This document shows, in pieces, positions 1 to 8,464 of a DNA stretch of 64,000 nucleotides (within the stretch, counting starts at the first letter, position 1; each line of letters starts with the position of its first letter). The notes under the pieces are model-generated. The model did not search any database and was not told the origin of the DNA. It saw only the letters and a program-made list of their open reading frames with translations. The stretch is from Novosphingobium resinovorum. Its GTDB lineage: Bacteria > Pseudomonadota > Alphaproteobacteria > Sphingomonadales > Sphingomonadaceae. The position numbers and the translations under genes are program-made. The stretch covers positions 51,743-115,742 of the forward strand of contig NZ_BSFC01000025.1 in assembly GCF_027922145.1 (NCBI RefSeq), in the 5' to 3' direction.

Positions 1-1
1 G

Positions 2-37
2 CTCGATCTCAAGGGCGCGGACCGGACCAACATCTGA
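2..37 (+). CDS. 3' end of an upstream gene (partial)
   Basis: The last 11 codons of an open frame run into the window and end at a TGA at 35-37. The stop shares its last base with the ATG of the next gene (TGATG), the usual arrangement inside an operon. Too little is visible to name the product. The residues end in ...KGADRTNI. Confidence 0.4.
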   Translation, partial: LDLKGADRTNI

Positions 38-1131
38 TGGAGGAAGCGAGGGGGCCGCTCGCCGGCATCCGCATCGTCGAGATCGACGCGATCGGTCCGG
101 TTCCGCTCGCCGCGATGCTGCTGGCGGACCTCGGCGCCGACGTCGTGCGGGTCGCCCGCCCGGCCAGCGCGGGGGCAGGTGCGTGGGAGGACGTCGGCGG
201 CGATATCCTCCACCGCAGCCGGGCGGTGACGCATCTCGATCTCAAGCAGGACGCCGACCGGGCCCGGCTGCTCGACCTGATCGCCCATGCCGACGGGCTG
301 ATCGAGGGGTACCGGCCGGGGGTGATGGAGCGCCTCGGGGTGGGGCCCGATGCCTGCCTCGAACGCAATCCCCGCCTCGTCTTCGGGCGCATGACCGGGT
401 GGGGCCAGTCCGGGCCGCTGGCGCTGCGCGCCGGGCACGACATCAATTACCTGGCGATCACCGGCGCGCTCCATGCGATGGGCGAAAAGGGCGCGCCGCC
501 GCCGGTCCCGCTCAACCTCGTGGGCGATTACGGCGGCGGCACGATGTTCCTCGTCATGGGCATGCTCAGTGCCTTGCTGGCAGCGCAGCGCACCGGACGG
601 GGGCAGGTGGTCGACGCGTGCATCGGCGATGGCGTGGCCTCTCTCATGAGCCTTTTCTACGCCTGGCAGCCCAAGGGCCTGTGGCAGGATGCGCCGGCGT
701 CCAACTTGCTCGACGGGGCCGCCCCGTTCTATCGCAGCTACGCCTGCGCGGACGGGCGCCATGTCGCCGTCGGCTGCCTGGAGCCCAAGTTCTTCGCGCA
801 GATGCTGATCGGGTTGGGCCTGTCGGACCACGATTACGACCAGAACGACCGCACCGCGTGGCCCGCCATGGAGGCGGACTTCGCGGCAGTGTTCGCCACC
901 CGCCCGCGCGACGAATGGGCGGCGGTGTTCGAGCCGACCGATGCCTGCGTGACACCGATCCTGTCGATGGCGGAAGCGCCGCACCACCCCCACAACCGGG
1001 CGCGCGGCACGTTCGTCGAGCGCGGCGGGTTTGCGCATCCGGCACCCGCGCCGCGCCTGTCGGGCACGCCTGGCCAAATCGGCGAACCACGCGTGGTCGA
1101 CATCGCGCAGGCGATACGGGACTGGTCCTGA
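37..1131 (+). CDS. CaiB/BaiF family (class III) CoA-transferase
   Basis: This family moves CoA between acyl donors and carboxylic acids, or racemises 2-methylacyl-CoA, in the cytoplasm. The 364-residue protein begins with the family's typical 'GPLAGIRIVEI' strand, then 'LLADLGADVVRV', 'LDLK', 'IEGYRPGVMERLG' and 'GRGQVVDA', whose Asp is in the position of the catalytic aspartate. Length is slightly below the usual 380-400. The ATG overlaps the preceding stop, so it is probably translationally coupled to a gene outside the window. In this catabolic setting it would activate an acidic degradation intermediate as a CoA thioester. The exact substrate, and transferase versus racemase activity, cannot be told from sequence. 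Confidence 0.88.
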   Translation: MEEARGPLAGIRIVEIDAIGPVPLAAMLLADLGADVVRVARPASAGAGAWEDVGGDILHRSRAVTHLDLKQDADRARLLDLIAHADGLIEGYRPGVMERLGVGPDACLERNPRLVFGRMTGWGQSGPLALRAGHDINYLAITGALHAMGEKGAPPPVPLNLVGDYGGGTMFLVMGMLSALLAAQRTGRGQVVDACIGDGVASLMSLFYAWQPKGLWQDAPASNLLDGAAPFYRSYACADGRHVAVGCLEPKFFAQMLIGLGLSDHDYDQNDRTAWPAMEADFAAVFATRPRDEWAAVFEPTDACVTPILSMAEAPHHPHNRARGTFVERGGFAHPAPAPRLSGTPGQIGEPRVVDIAQAIRDWS

Positions 1132-1313
1132 TCGTAGGGTCGCGTCGGGGCGTCCGCCCTGGAAGGCAATCACGCAAGAAACAGGATCAAGGTTTACGCG
1201 GCCTATCGCGAGATAGGTGGAGAGAACCCGGCAAGGCGCGCAACTAGCGCCACCACTGGCCCCGACCCAAAGATCGCGGCCGGCAACGATAACAGTATTT
1301 GGACGGGATAAAA

Positions 1314-3689
1314 ATGCATACGAAAATCCTGAAAGGCGCGCTTTTCTCGACTGCCGCCCTGTTCGCCATCCCGGCCGCCGCGCAGGAGAGCGCCGCGCCG
1401 GCACGGCAAGCCGAAGCGGCGAGTCCATCCGACATCGTCGTGACGGCCCGCAGGCGCGCCGAGCGGTTGCAGGACGTTTCGGTCTCGATCACCGCGTTTT
1501 CGGCCGATGCGCTCGAGCGCAGCACGGTCCAGACCGTCAGCGATGTCAAGACCATCGCGCCCGGTTTCACGTTCTCGTCAGAGGGCGGCAAGGACAACGT
1601 GGCGCTTACACTGCGCGGTATCGGACAGTTGCCGCTGGGCGAAGTGACGCCCGGCGTGGTCATCTACCTGAACGACATTCCGCTTCCGTCCGTCGGTTCG
1701 AACGTGCCGACCTACGACATCGGCAGCATCCAGGTGCTCAAGGGCCCGCAAGGCACGCTGTTCGGGCGCAATACATTGGGCGGCGCGGTCGTGATCGGCA
1801 GTGAAAAGCCGTCCTACGAATTCGAAGGCTACGTCGAAGGCACGTATGGCCGCTTCGATTACCGCGAGATCCAGGGCGCGGTGAACATTCCCATCGTCGA
1901 GGACAAGGTGGCGTTTCGTGCGGCGGGCCAGATCCGCCGCCAGGATCCGCGCACGATCGCCTTCGACGGCGGCCCCGGCTTCGACAATATCCATCAGGAC
2001 GGTTTCCGCCTGTCGTTGCTGCTCGAACCCGTCGACGGACTGAAGAGCACGACCATCTACGAATACTTCAAGGGCGACGAACTGGCAGGCGGGCTGTATC
2101 TGCTGCGCGAGAACTATCCGTTCGCAGCGCTCGGCCTGGGCGCGGCCCAGCCGCAGGTCGGTGCAGCGCTTGCCACGCAGCGGGCGAACAGGCGCGGTTC
2201 GTTCGACGGCGGGATCGACGGCGGCGCGGCTTATCGCAAGACCACCTCGATCACGAACGACACCTCGTTCACCTTCGGGGCGCTGACGCTGCGCAACATC
2301 TTCGGCTATCGCAAGAACTACAGCTACCAGCTCATCAACACCGGCGGCCTGCCGATCCTGGAGATCCCCACGGGGCTCGCCAACCCGGCGTCGGTGCCGT
2401 TCACGCTGTTCACGGCCTCGTCGGTGCTCGACCGCCAGTATATGACGAACGAAACACAGTTGCTCGGCGATTTCAACGGTTTCAACTTCATCGCAGGCGT
2501 ATTCTACAACAACGACAAGCCCGCGGGTGCCAGCGGTTCGCAGTTCACCGCCTTCTCGGTCGGCTCGGTTCCGGCGCCGGCGGTTACGGCCCATGTGCGC
2601 AACAAGAACTGGGCGGTCTACGGCCAGATCGGCTACGAGATCACCGACAAGCTCAAGCTCAACCTGGGCGCACGCTATAGCTGGGACAAGGTTTCCGCCT
2701 GTGGCGGCGCGATCGGCACCACCTACGCCACCGAAGCGACCTGCCTCGCCGTCGCGGGGACCGGCGCGATCGACGGCGTTGGTACCGTATCCAACAAGGG
2801 CCAGGAGCCGAGCTGGACCATTGGCCTCGATTACAAGCCGAATCCGGACTGGCTGCTCTATATCGTGTCCCGGCGCGGCTATCGCGGTGCCAACGTCAAT
2901 ACGCCGCTTTTCGAAACCCCCTTCACCACCGGCGGCGTCGATCCGGCCTGCGTATCGACCGGCGGCGTCTGCGCCGACTTGCGGCCGTTCCAGAAGACCG
3001 GCGAAGAGACGATCACCGACGTCGAAGTCGGCTCGAAATATAACTACCACGTCGGTTCGGCGCGAGGCCTGCTGAATATCGCCGCCTATTACAGCAAGTA
3101 CAAGAACGCCCTTCAGTTCCTGAATTCCCAGACGACCGTCCCGAACGGCACGCCCGATTCGCCGAGCAACGGATCGCTGGCGGTGAACGCGGCGGATTTG
3201 CGTATCTGGGGCGTCGAACTCGAAGCGTCGATCAGCCCGGTGCCGAGCATGACGATCAGCTTCAATGCCGCTTACACCAACGTACAGGTCGAGCGCGTTA
3301 CCATCCCGGGCACCTTGCCGTCGACGATCGTGCTGGGTCCTGATCAGGTCAACAAGTATTCCCCCACCTTCTCCGGCACGGCCAGCCTTAGCTGGATCAT
3401 GCCTATCCGTCCGGCGGACGGGGAACTGACGTTCAACGCAGATCTGTTCATGACCGACGACTTCGGCGGCCAGAACGGAGAGAAGCTGCCGGGCTACGAA
3501 CTCGCCAATGCCCGTCTCGATCTGCGCGGTATCGCCGGGACCAGATTGGACCTTGGCGTCTTCGTGAAGAACGTGTTCAACGTGAAGTACTACTCCGCGT
3601 CGAGCGTGCTGCTGCCCTCTTTCCCGACCAGCTCGGTCTATGCGGGCGAGCCGAGGACGTGGGGGGTATCGGCGAAATACTCGTTCTAA
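1314..3689 (+). CDS. TonB-dependent outer-membrane receptor
   Basis: A 791-residue TonB-dependent receptor starting at ATG 1314; a TTG 15 bases earlier is less likely because the signal peptide begins at the ATG ('MHTKILKGALFSTAALF'...'AAAQE'). The plug follows with 'DIVVTARRR', 'VSVSITAFSADAL' and the 'VLKGPQGTLFGRNT' box, then a beta-barrel ending in an aromatic residue ('KYSF'), the usual BAM recognition end. It would import a scarce hydrophobic substrate using TonB energy. The FO synthase gene starts about 67 bases after its stop, so the receptor and F420 genes are probably co-transcribed. Ligand unknown; the closest architecture is the FyuA/pesticin-type receptors abundant in sphingomonads. 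Confidence 0.93.
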   Translation: MHTKILKGALFSTAALFAIPAAAQESAAPARQAEAASPSDIVVTARRRAERLQDVSVSITAFSADALERSTVQTVSDVKTIAPGFTFSSEGGKDNVALTLRGIGQLPLGEVTPGVVIYLNDIPLPSVGSNVPTYDIGSIQVLKGPQGTLFGRNTLGGAVVIGSEKPSYEFEGYVEGTYGRFDYREIQGAVNIPIVEDKVAFRAAGQIRRQDPRTIAFDGGPGFDNIHQDGFRLSLLLEPVDGLKSTTIYEYFKGDELAGGLYLLRENYPFAALGLGAAQPQVGAALATQRANRRGSFDGGIDGGAAYRKTTSITNDTSFTFGALTLRNIFGYRKNYSYQLINTGGLPILEIPTGLANPASVPFTLFTASSVLDRQYMTNETQLLGDFNGFNFIAGVFYNNDKPAGASGSQFTAFSVGSVPAPAVTAHVRNKNWAVYGQIGYEITDKLKLNLGARYSWDKVSACGGAIGTTYATEATCLAVAGTGAIDGVGTVSNKGQEPSWTIGLDYKPNPDWLLYIVSRRGYRGANVNTPLFETPFTTGGVDPACVSTGGVCADLRPFQKTGEETITDVEVGSKYNYHVGSARGLLNIAAYYSKYKNALQFLNSQTTVPNGTPDSPSNGSLAVNAADLRIWGVELEASISPVPSMTISFNAAYTNVQVERVTIPGTLPSTIVLGPDQVNKYSPTFSGTASLSWIMPIRPADGELTFNADLFMTDDFGGQNGEKLPGYELANARLDLRGIAGTRLDLGVFVKNVFNVKYYSASSVLLPSFPTSSVYAGEPRTWGVSAKYSF

Positions 3690-3755
3690 TCAGTGTGCCG
3701 GGCTGGGGTCGCCATCCCAGCCGGCAATGGTCTGGTCAAGGCGTGGAGCCAAAAC

Positions 3756-6104
3756 GTGGAGTGTGATGTGACGTTGGACAGGCTCTATCAAAGCGACGGG
3801 AATGCGCAGGGTATCGCCAGCCGGCTCCTGCGCGTTCGGCCCGACGCCATGATGGCGGCGGCGGAGGCCGCCACGCTGGCCGGGCACGGGCACCGCGTCA
3901 CGTATTCGCGCAAGGTGTTCATCCCGCTCACCAGGCTGTGCCGCGACGTCTGCCATTACTGCACCTTCGCGACCACGCCCGCGCGGTCGGGGACGGCCTA
4001 TCTGGATCCGGAGGAAGTCCTGGCGATCGCGCGCGCGGGCGTTGCGGCCGGGTGCCGCGAAGCGCTGTTCACCTTGGGCGATCTGCCGGAGGCCCGCTAT
4101 GCCGCCGCGCGCAAAGCGCTGGCCAACCTGGGCTATGAATCGACGCTGGCTTATCTTGGGGCGATGGCGCAGCTCGTCCTGCGCGAAACGGGGCTGCTGC
4201 CGCATCTCAATCCCGGTCTCATGGATACGCACGACTACGCCATGCTCCGCCCGCATGCGGCCTCCATGGGGATCATGCTGGAAAGCGTATCCGAGCGTCT
4301 GTGCGCGCGCGGCGGGCCGCATTTCGGCTCCCCGGACAAGGCCCCTTCCCGCCGCCTCGCCGCGATCGAGGACGCGGGAAGGGCGAAAGTACCGTTCACG
4401 ACCGGCCTGCTGATCGGGATCGGGGAGACCCGCGGCGAACAGGTCGAGGCGCTGGTGGCGATCCGTGATCTGCATCGCCGTCATGGGCATATCCAGGAAG
4501 TCATCGTCCAGAACTTCCGCGCCAAGCCGGGCACGCGGATGGAAGGTCACGCGGAACCTTCGCTCGAGGATCATGTGTGGGCCATCGCCGCCGCGCGGTT
4601 GATCTTGGGGCCGGAGATGACCATCCAGGCGCCGCCGAACCTGCACGAACGGGTCGATCTGGCGCCGCTTATCCGCGCCGGGGTCAACGATTGGGGCGGG
4701 GTTTCTCCGGTCACGCCGGATCACGTGAACCCCGAAGCGCCCTGGCCGCACCTCGAAGTGCTGGAGACCGCGACCCGCGATGCCGGTCGCACGCTTGCGC
4801 AGCGGCTGGCGATCGGCCCGCGCCATGCGCTGGGCGCGAAGGAATGGGCGGATCCTGCGATGGCCACGCGCGTCCTGCGCGCGATCGACTCGCGCGGCTT
4901 GCCCAAGCGCGACGACTGGGCGGCCGGGCGCGGTGACGCGGTGCCCGAGGTCGCCTGCATCGGGGCGCGGCCCGTATCTCCGCAACTCGCATCGATCTTG
5001 GACCGGGCCGAGGCGGGGCAGCCGCCGAGCGAGCGCGAGATCGAGGTGCTGTTCGATGCCGAGGACGACGATTTTGCCGCCGTCGTGGCGCTCGCCGACC
5101 GGCTGCGGCGGCACAGTTCGGGCGAAACGCTGACGTATGCGGTCAACCGCAACATCAACTACACCAACATCTGCCTCTACAAATGCGGGTTCTGCGCCTT
5201 CTCCAAGGGCAGCACCAAGGCGATGCGCGGCCCCACCTACCGGCTGGACATGGCCGAAGTCGGCCGCCGCGCCGCCGAGGCGTGGGAGCGCGGCGCCACC
5301 GAAGTGTGCCTGCAGGGCGGCATCCACCCGGACTATGATGGCAATACCTACCTCGAGGTGTTGCGCACGGTGAAGGCGGCGACGCCGGGCATTCACATCC
5401 ATGCGTTTTCGCCGCTCGAAGTCACGCACGGCGCGCAGTCGCTGGGCCTGCCGTTGGAAGACTACCTCGCGCGTCTGAAGGCCGCCGGGTTGGGCTCGCT
5501 TCCGGGCACCGCCGCCGAGATTCTCGATCCGGAAATCCGGGCCGTCATCTGTCCCGACAAGGTCAGCGCCGACGAATGGATCGAGGTCATGCGCGTGGCG
5601 CACGGCGTCGGGCTGCGCAGCACGGCGACGATCATGTTCGGCCACGTCGAACAGTATCGCCACTGGGCGCGCCACCTGCTGCGCATCCGCGCCTTGCAGG
5701 AGGAGACCGGCGGCTTCACCGAATTCGTGCCGCTGCCTTTCGTCCACATGGAATCGCCGATCTGGCGCAAGGGCCTCGCCCGGTCCGGGCCAAGCTATCG
5801 CGAGGCGGTCCTGATGCATGCCATCGCGCGCATCGTGCTGCACCCGGTCGTCACCAATATCCAGGTGTCGTGGGTCAAGATGGGGCCGGAAGGTGCCGCC
5901 GCGGCGCTTCAGGCGGGGGCGAACGACATGGGCGGGACGCTGATGGACGAATCCATCACGCGCGCGGCGGGCGGCGTCAACGGACAGGAATTCGGTCCTG
6001 CGGAGATGCGTGCGCTGGCGGCGTCGGTCGATCGGCCGGTGCGCCAACGCACCACGCTTTATCGCGATGTCGCTGCGCGCGTTCCGGCGCACGGCGTGGG
6101 TTGA
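3756..6104 (+). CDS. fbiC: Bifunctional FO synthase (CofG-CofH fusion)
   Basis: This enzyme makes FO (7,8-didemethyl-8-hydroxy-5-deazariboflavin), the chromophore of coenzyme F420, from a flavin-pathway pyrimidine and tyrosine by two radical-SAM reactions. The protein has two radical-SAM halves, each with its own CX3CX2C cluster motif: 'CRDVCHYC' (about residues 62-69, CofG half) and 'CLYKCGFC' (about 473-480, CofH half). The fused layout matches actinobacterial FbiC. GTG 3756 was chosen because GGAG lies 7 bases before it; GTG 3768, also with a GGAG, is an equally good alternative, and the frame is open back to 3693. It lies directly after a TonB receptor and before fno and cofC. Annotation is firm. 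Confidence 0.95.
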   Translation: MECDVTLDRLYQSDGNAQGIASRLLRVRPDAMMAAAEAATLAGHGHRVTYSRKVFIPLTRLCRDVCHYCTFATTPARSGTAYLDPEEVLAIARAGVAAGCREALFTLGDLPEARYAAARKALANLGYESTLAYLGAMAQLVLRETGLLPHLNPGLMDTHDYAMLRPHAASMGIMLESVSERLCARGGPHFGSPDKAPSRRLAAIEDAGRAKVPFTTGLLIGIGETRGEQVEALVAIRDLHRRHGHIQEVIVQNFRAKPGTRMEGHAEPSLEDHVWAIAAARLILGPEMTIQAPPNLHERVDLAPLIRAGVNDWGGVSPVTPDHVNPEAPWPHLEVLETATRDAGRTLAQRLAIGPRHALGAKEWADPAMATRVLRAIDSRGLPKRDDWAAGRGDAVPEVACIGARPVSPQLASILDRAEAGQPPSEREIEVLFDAEDDDFAAVVALADRLRRHSSGETLTYAVNRNINYTNICLYKCGFCAFSKGSTKAMRGPTYRLDMAEVGRRAAEAWERGATEVCLQGGIHPDYDGNTYLEVLRTVKAATPGIHIHAFSPLEVTHGAQSLGLPLEDYLARLKAAGLGSLPGTAAEILDPEIRAVICPDKVSADEWIEVMRVAHGVGLRSTATIMFGHVEQYRHWARHLLRIRALQEETGGFTEFVPLPFVHMESPIWRKGLARSGPSYREAVLMHAIARIVLHPVVTNIQVSWVKMGPEGAAAALQAGANDMGGTLMDESITRAAGGVNGQEFGPAEMRALAASVDRPVRQRTTLYRDVAARVPAHGVG

Positions 6105-6125
6105 AAAACGAAGGAAAACCTCAGC

Positions 6126-6782
6126 ATGACCCTAGCAACCATAGCCGTCGTGGGCGGCACCGGGAATCTGGGCGCGGCGATCGCCTGGCGGCTCGCGCGG
6201 GCGGGCTATCCGGTCGTGATCGGGTCGCGCGGCGCGGAAAGCGCCGAGAAGGCGGCGGCAGATCTCGGTCATGGCCTGCGCGGTGCGACCAATGCCGAGG
6301 CAGCGGCCCACAGCGATATCGTCATCGTCACCGTCCCCTTCGCCGCGCAGGAGGCGACGCTTGCCGACATCGCTCCGCACGTGAGCGGCAAACTCGTCGT
6401 CGATACCACCGTTCCGCTGCTGCCGCCGCGCGTCATGCGAGTGCAACTGCCGTCGGAAGGATCGGCAGCGCTCAAGGCGCAGGCGGCGCTGGGCGAGGGG
6501 GTGACGCTGGTTTCGGCATTCCACAACGTTGCGGCGCACAAGCTGGCGCAGGACATCGACATCGGTTGCGACGTGCTGGTCTTCGGGGATGACAAGGCAG
6601 CGCGCGGGCGCGTCGTGGCGCTGGCCGACGCGATGGGTCTGCGCGGCCTGCATGGCGGCGCGCTCGCCAACTCCGCCGCTGCCGAGGCGCTGACTTCGGT
6701 GCTGATCTTCCTCAACAAGACGTACAAGGTGGACGGCGCGGGGATTCGCATCACCGGAGAGCTTGTTCCGCTCGAGGATTAA
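6126..6782 (+). CDS. fno: F420H2:NADP+ oxidoreductase (NADPH-dependent F420 reductase)
   Basis: A 218-residue Fno/NpdG-family protein that transfers hydride between NADPH and F420, here most likely supplying F420H2 for the neighbouring luciferase-like enzymes. The N-terminal Rossmann motif is 'VVGGTGNLG', followed by 'VVIGSRG' at the NADP phosphate end of strand 2. The segments 'VTVPFAAQ', 'VDTTVPL' and 'VSAFHNVAAHKL' are family hallmarks, and the C-terminus carries 'RGLHGGALANSAAAEALTS'. It starts 21 bases after fbiC and is followed 24 bases later by cofC, so the three form one F420 operon. Cytoplasmic. No missing elements seen. Confidence 0.92.
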   Translation: MTLATIAVVGGTGNLGAAIAWRLARAGYPVVIGSRGAESAEKAAADLGHGLRGATNAEAAAHSDIVIVTVPFAAQEATLADIAPHVSGKLVVDTTVPLLPPRVMRVQLPSEGSAALKAQAALGEGVTLVSAFHNVAAHKLAQDIDIGCDVLVFGDDKAARGRVVALADAMGLRGLHGGALANSAAAEALTSVLIFLNKTYKVDGAGIRITGELVPLED

Positions 6783-6806
6783 ACCCTCAGACAAAGGACC
6801 GTTCGC

Positions 6807-7382
6807 TTGCAACGATGGACTGCGCTGGTAGCGATGAAGCAGGGTTCACAGGTCAAGTCACGCCTGTCGAACCTGCTCGACCTCCCGGCGCGGACCAGCT
6901 TGGCCCAGGCGATGGCGCGCCGTGTCGTGACAAGCCTGCGGGCGGTCAAGGGCATCGAGGACGTGCGGTTGCTGGCACCCACGCCCGTCCTGACCGGAAT
7001 GACGACATGGATGCGCGATCGTGGTGCTGGGCTTAACGAGGAACTGGCGCGTGCCTGCGCGGCGCTGCCGGATCGGCCGCTGCTGGTGATCCATGCCGAC
7101 CTGCCGTTCCTGTCGCCCGAGGACGTGGAGGAAATCCTCGCCGAGGCATTCGACACGGGCGTCGCCATCGCCCCCGATCGGCATGGCGAAGGCACCAACG
7201 CGCTGGCGCTGGCCAAGGGCGGCGCGCGCCGCTTTGCGTTCGGGCCGGGCAGCCTGGGGCATCATCTCGGTTTCTGGCCTCAGGCGGCGATCGTGCGCCG
7301 GCGCGGCCTGGCGTTTGATCTCGATACGCCCGACGACTTCGCCGAAGCCCGGCACTGCGCATCGGCGCTCGTTTCAGGCTGA
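6807..7382 (+). CDS. cofC: 2-phospho-L-lactate / phosphoenolpyruvate guanylyltransferase
   Basis: CofC/FbiD activates a three-carbon phosphoacid (phosphoenolpyruvate in most bacteria, phospholactate in archaea) with GTP for attachment to FO. The 191-residue protein has the nucleotidyltransferase opening 'ALVAMKQGSQVKSRLS', the 'GLNEELARA' and 'LLVIHADLPFLSPEDV' segments with the metal-binding Asp, and 'DRHGEGTNALAL' and 'LDTPDDF', all typical of CofC. The start is TTG 6807, supported by AAAGGA 8 bases upstream. It belongs with fbiC and fno. The next enzymes of the pathway, CofD and CofE, are not in this window. Which phosphoacid is used cannot be read from the sequence. Confidence 0.92.
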   Translation: MQRWTALVAMKQGSQVKSRLSNLLDLPARTSLAQAMARRVVTSLRAVKGIEDVRLLAPTPVLTGMTTWMRDRGAGLNEELARACAALPDRPLLVIHADLPFLSPEDVEEILAEAFDTGVAIAPDRHGEGTNALALAKGGARRFAFGPGSLGHHLGFWPQAAIVRRRGLAFDLDTPDDFAEARHCASALVSG

Positions 7383-7471
7383 AGAAGCGGCGCCCTTCCG
7401 TTTGGAAGGTGCGATCGCCCGGTGCGGGCCGATCATCGCGGCCGACACAAAGGCGAAGAGGGGAAGAGGGT

Positions 7472-8392
7472 ATGAAGCTGAACGTGGGCGTGCCGAACAG
7501 CATGCACGTCGCGGCGATGACCCAGCCGTGGGAACACGCGCTGACGGGTGACGACATCGGCCACGCGTTGCAGGTCGCGGACGATCTGGACTTCAACAAG
7601 TGCATGCTGGGCGAGCACTTCATCATACCCCGGGAGCACATCGCGCTGTCGGGCGACCATTACGTGCATGGCACCGTGGCGCTGGCGTTCCTGGCCGGGC
7701 GCACCAGGCGGATGCGCGTCAGTTCCTCGGTTTCGATCCTGCCGCTGCAGAGCCCGATCGTGCAGGCCAAGGCCTGGTCCACCCTCGACTGGTTGAGCGG
7801 CGGGCGGGCGACCGCGCTGTTTGGGGTGGGCTGGCTCAAGGACGAGTTCGACATGCTCGGCGTCGACTTCCACCAGCGCGGACGCATCGCCGACGAATAC
7901 GTCGCCGCGATCATCGAGCTGTGGACGTCGGACGATCCGGAGTTCGACGGCGAATTCGTGAAGTTCAAGGATGTCGGCTTCGCGCCCAAGCCGGTGCAGC
8001 AGCCGCGGCTGCCGATCTGGTTCGGTGGTGATGCCGAACCGGTGCTCAAGCGGGTGGCGAAGTTCGGCGATGGCTGGTCGCCGTTTCGCACACCGCCCGA
8101 GAAATTTCCGGAATGCATCGACGTCATCCGGGCGCAACCGGAATACGACGGTCGTCCGATCGACTTGTTCTTCGCGCTCGAAATGCTCAACGTCGGCGCG
8201 CATCACGAGATCATGGACGATCCGCGCGCGCCGGGCACGCGCGATGCGCAGAAGATCATCGACCAGATCGGGTGGCTCAAGGATTTGGGCGTCAACGAGA
8301 CGATCGTGCCGCTGCCGCCCGGCATTTCGGGGATCGACGAATACCTGGATCGGCTGCGCTGGGTAGCCGAAGAGATCATGCCCAAGGTCTGA
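7472..8392 (+). CDS. Luciferase-like (LLM) F420-dependent oxidoreductase
   Basis: A 306-residue LLM-family TIM-barrel protein of the 'probable F420-dependent oxidoreductase' type. Visible family segments are 'LGEHFIIP' in the first barrel strand, 'RMRVSSSVSILPLQSPIVQAKAWSTLDWLSGGR' split over strands 3-4, 'FGVGWLKDEFDMLG' and 'PIWFGGDAEPVLKRVAKFGDGW'. These enzymes use F420 (some use FMN) for hydride transfer to ketones, alkenes or alcohols. ATG 7472 follows GAGGG. Its position 90 bases after cofC and before a KstD-like flavoprotein strongly favours F420 as cofactor and a redox step on the substrate ring system. Substrate unknown. Confidence 0.87.
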   Translation: MKLNVGVPNSMHVAAMTQPWEHALTGDDIGHALQVADDLDFNKCMLGEHFIIPREHIALSGDHYVHGTVALAFLAGRTRRMRVSSSVSILPLQSPIVQAKAWSTLDWLSGGRATALFGVGWLKDEFDMLGVDFHQRGRIADEYVAAIIELWTSDDPEFDGEFVKFKDVGFAPKPVQQPRLPIWFGGDAEPVLKRVAKFGDGWSPFRTPPEKFPECIDVIRAQPEYDGRPIDLFFALEMLNVGAHHEIMDDPRAPGTRDAQKIIDQIGWLKDLGVNETIVPLPPGISGIDEYLDRLRWVAEEIMPKV

Positions 8393-8464
8393 ACCTACCG
8401 GGCGGAGGGGGCAATGCCCCCGAAACGGGCGAGAGTGAAGCAGGACAGGGAGCGGGAGACCCCG

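Noticed and set aside
3690..6092. An 800-codon minus-strand frame
   Set aside because: Antisense to fbiC, which has two intact radical-SAM motifs; arginine-rich and featureless.
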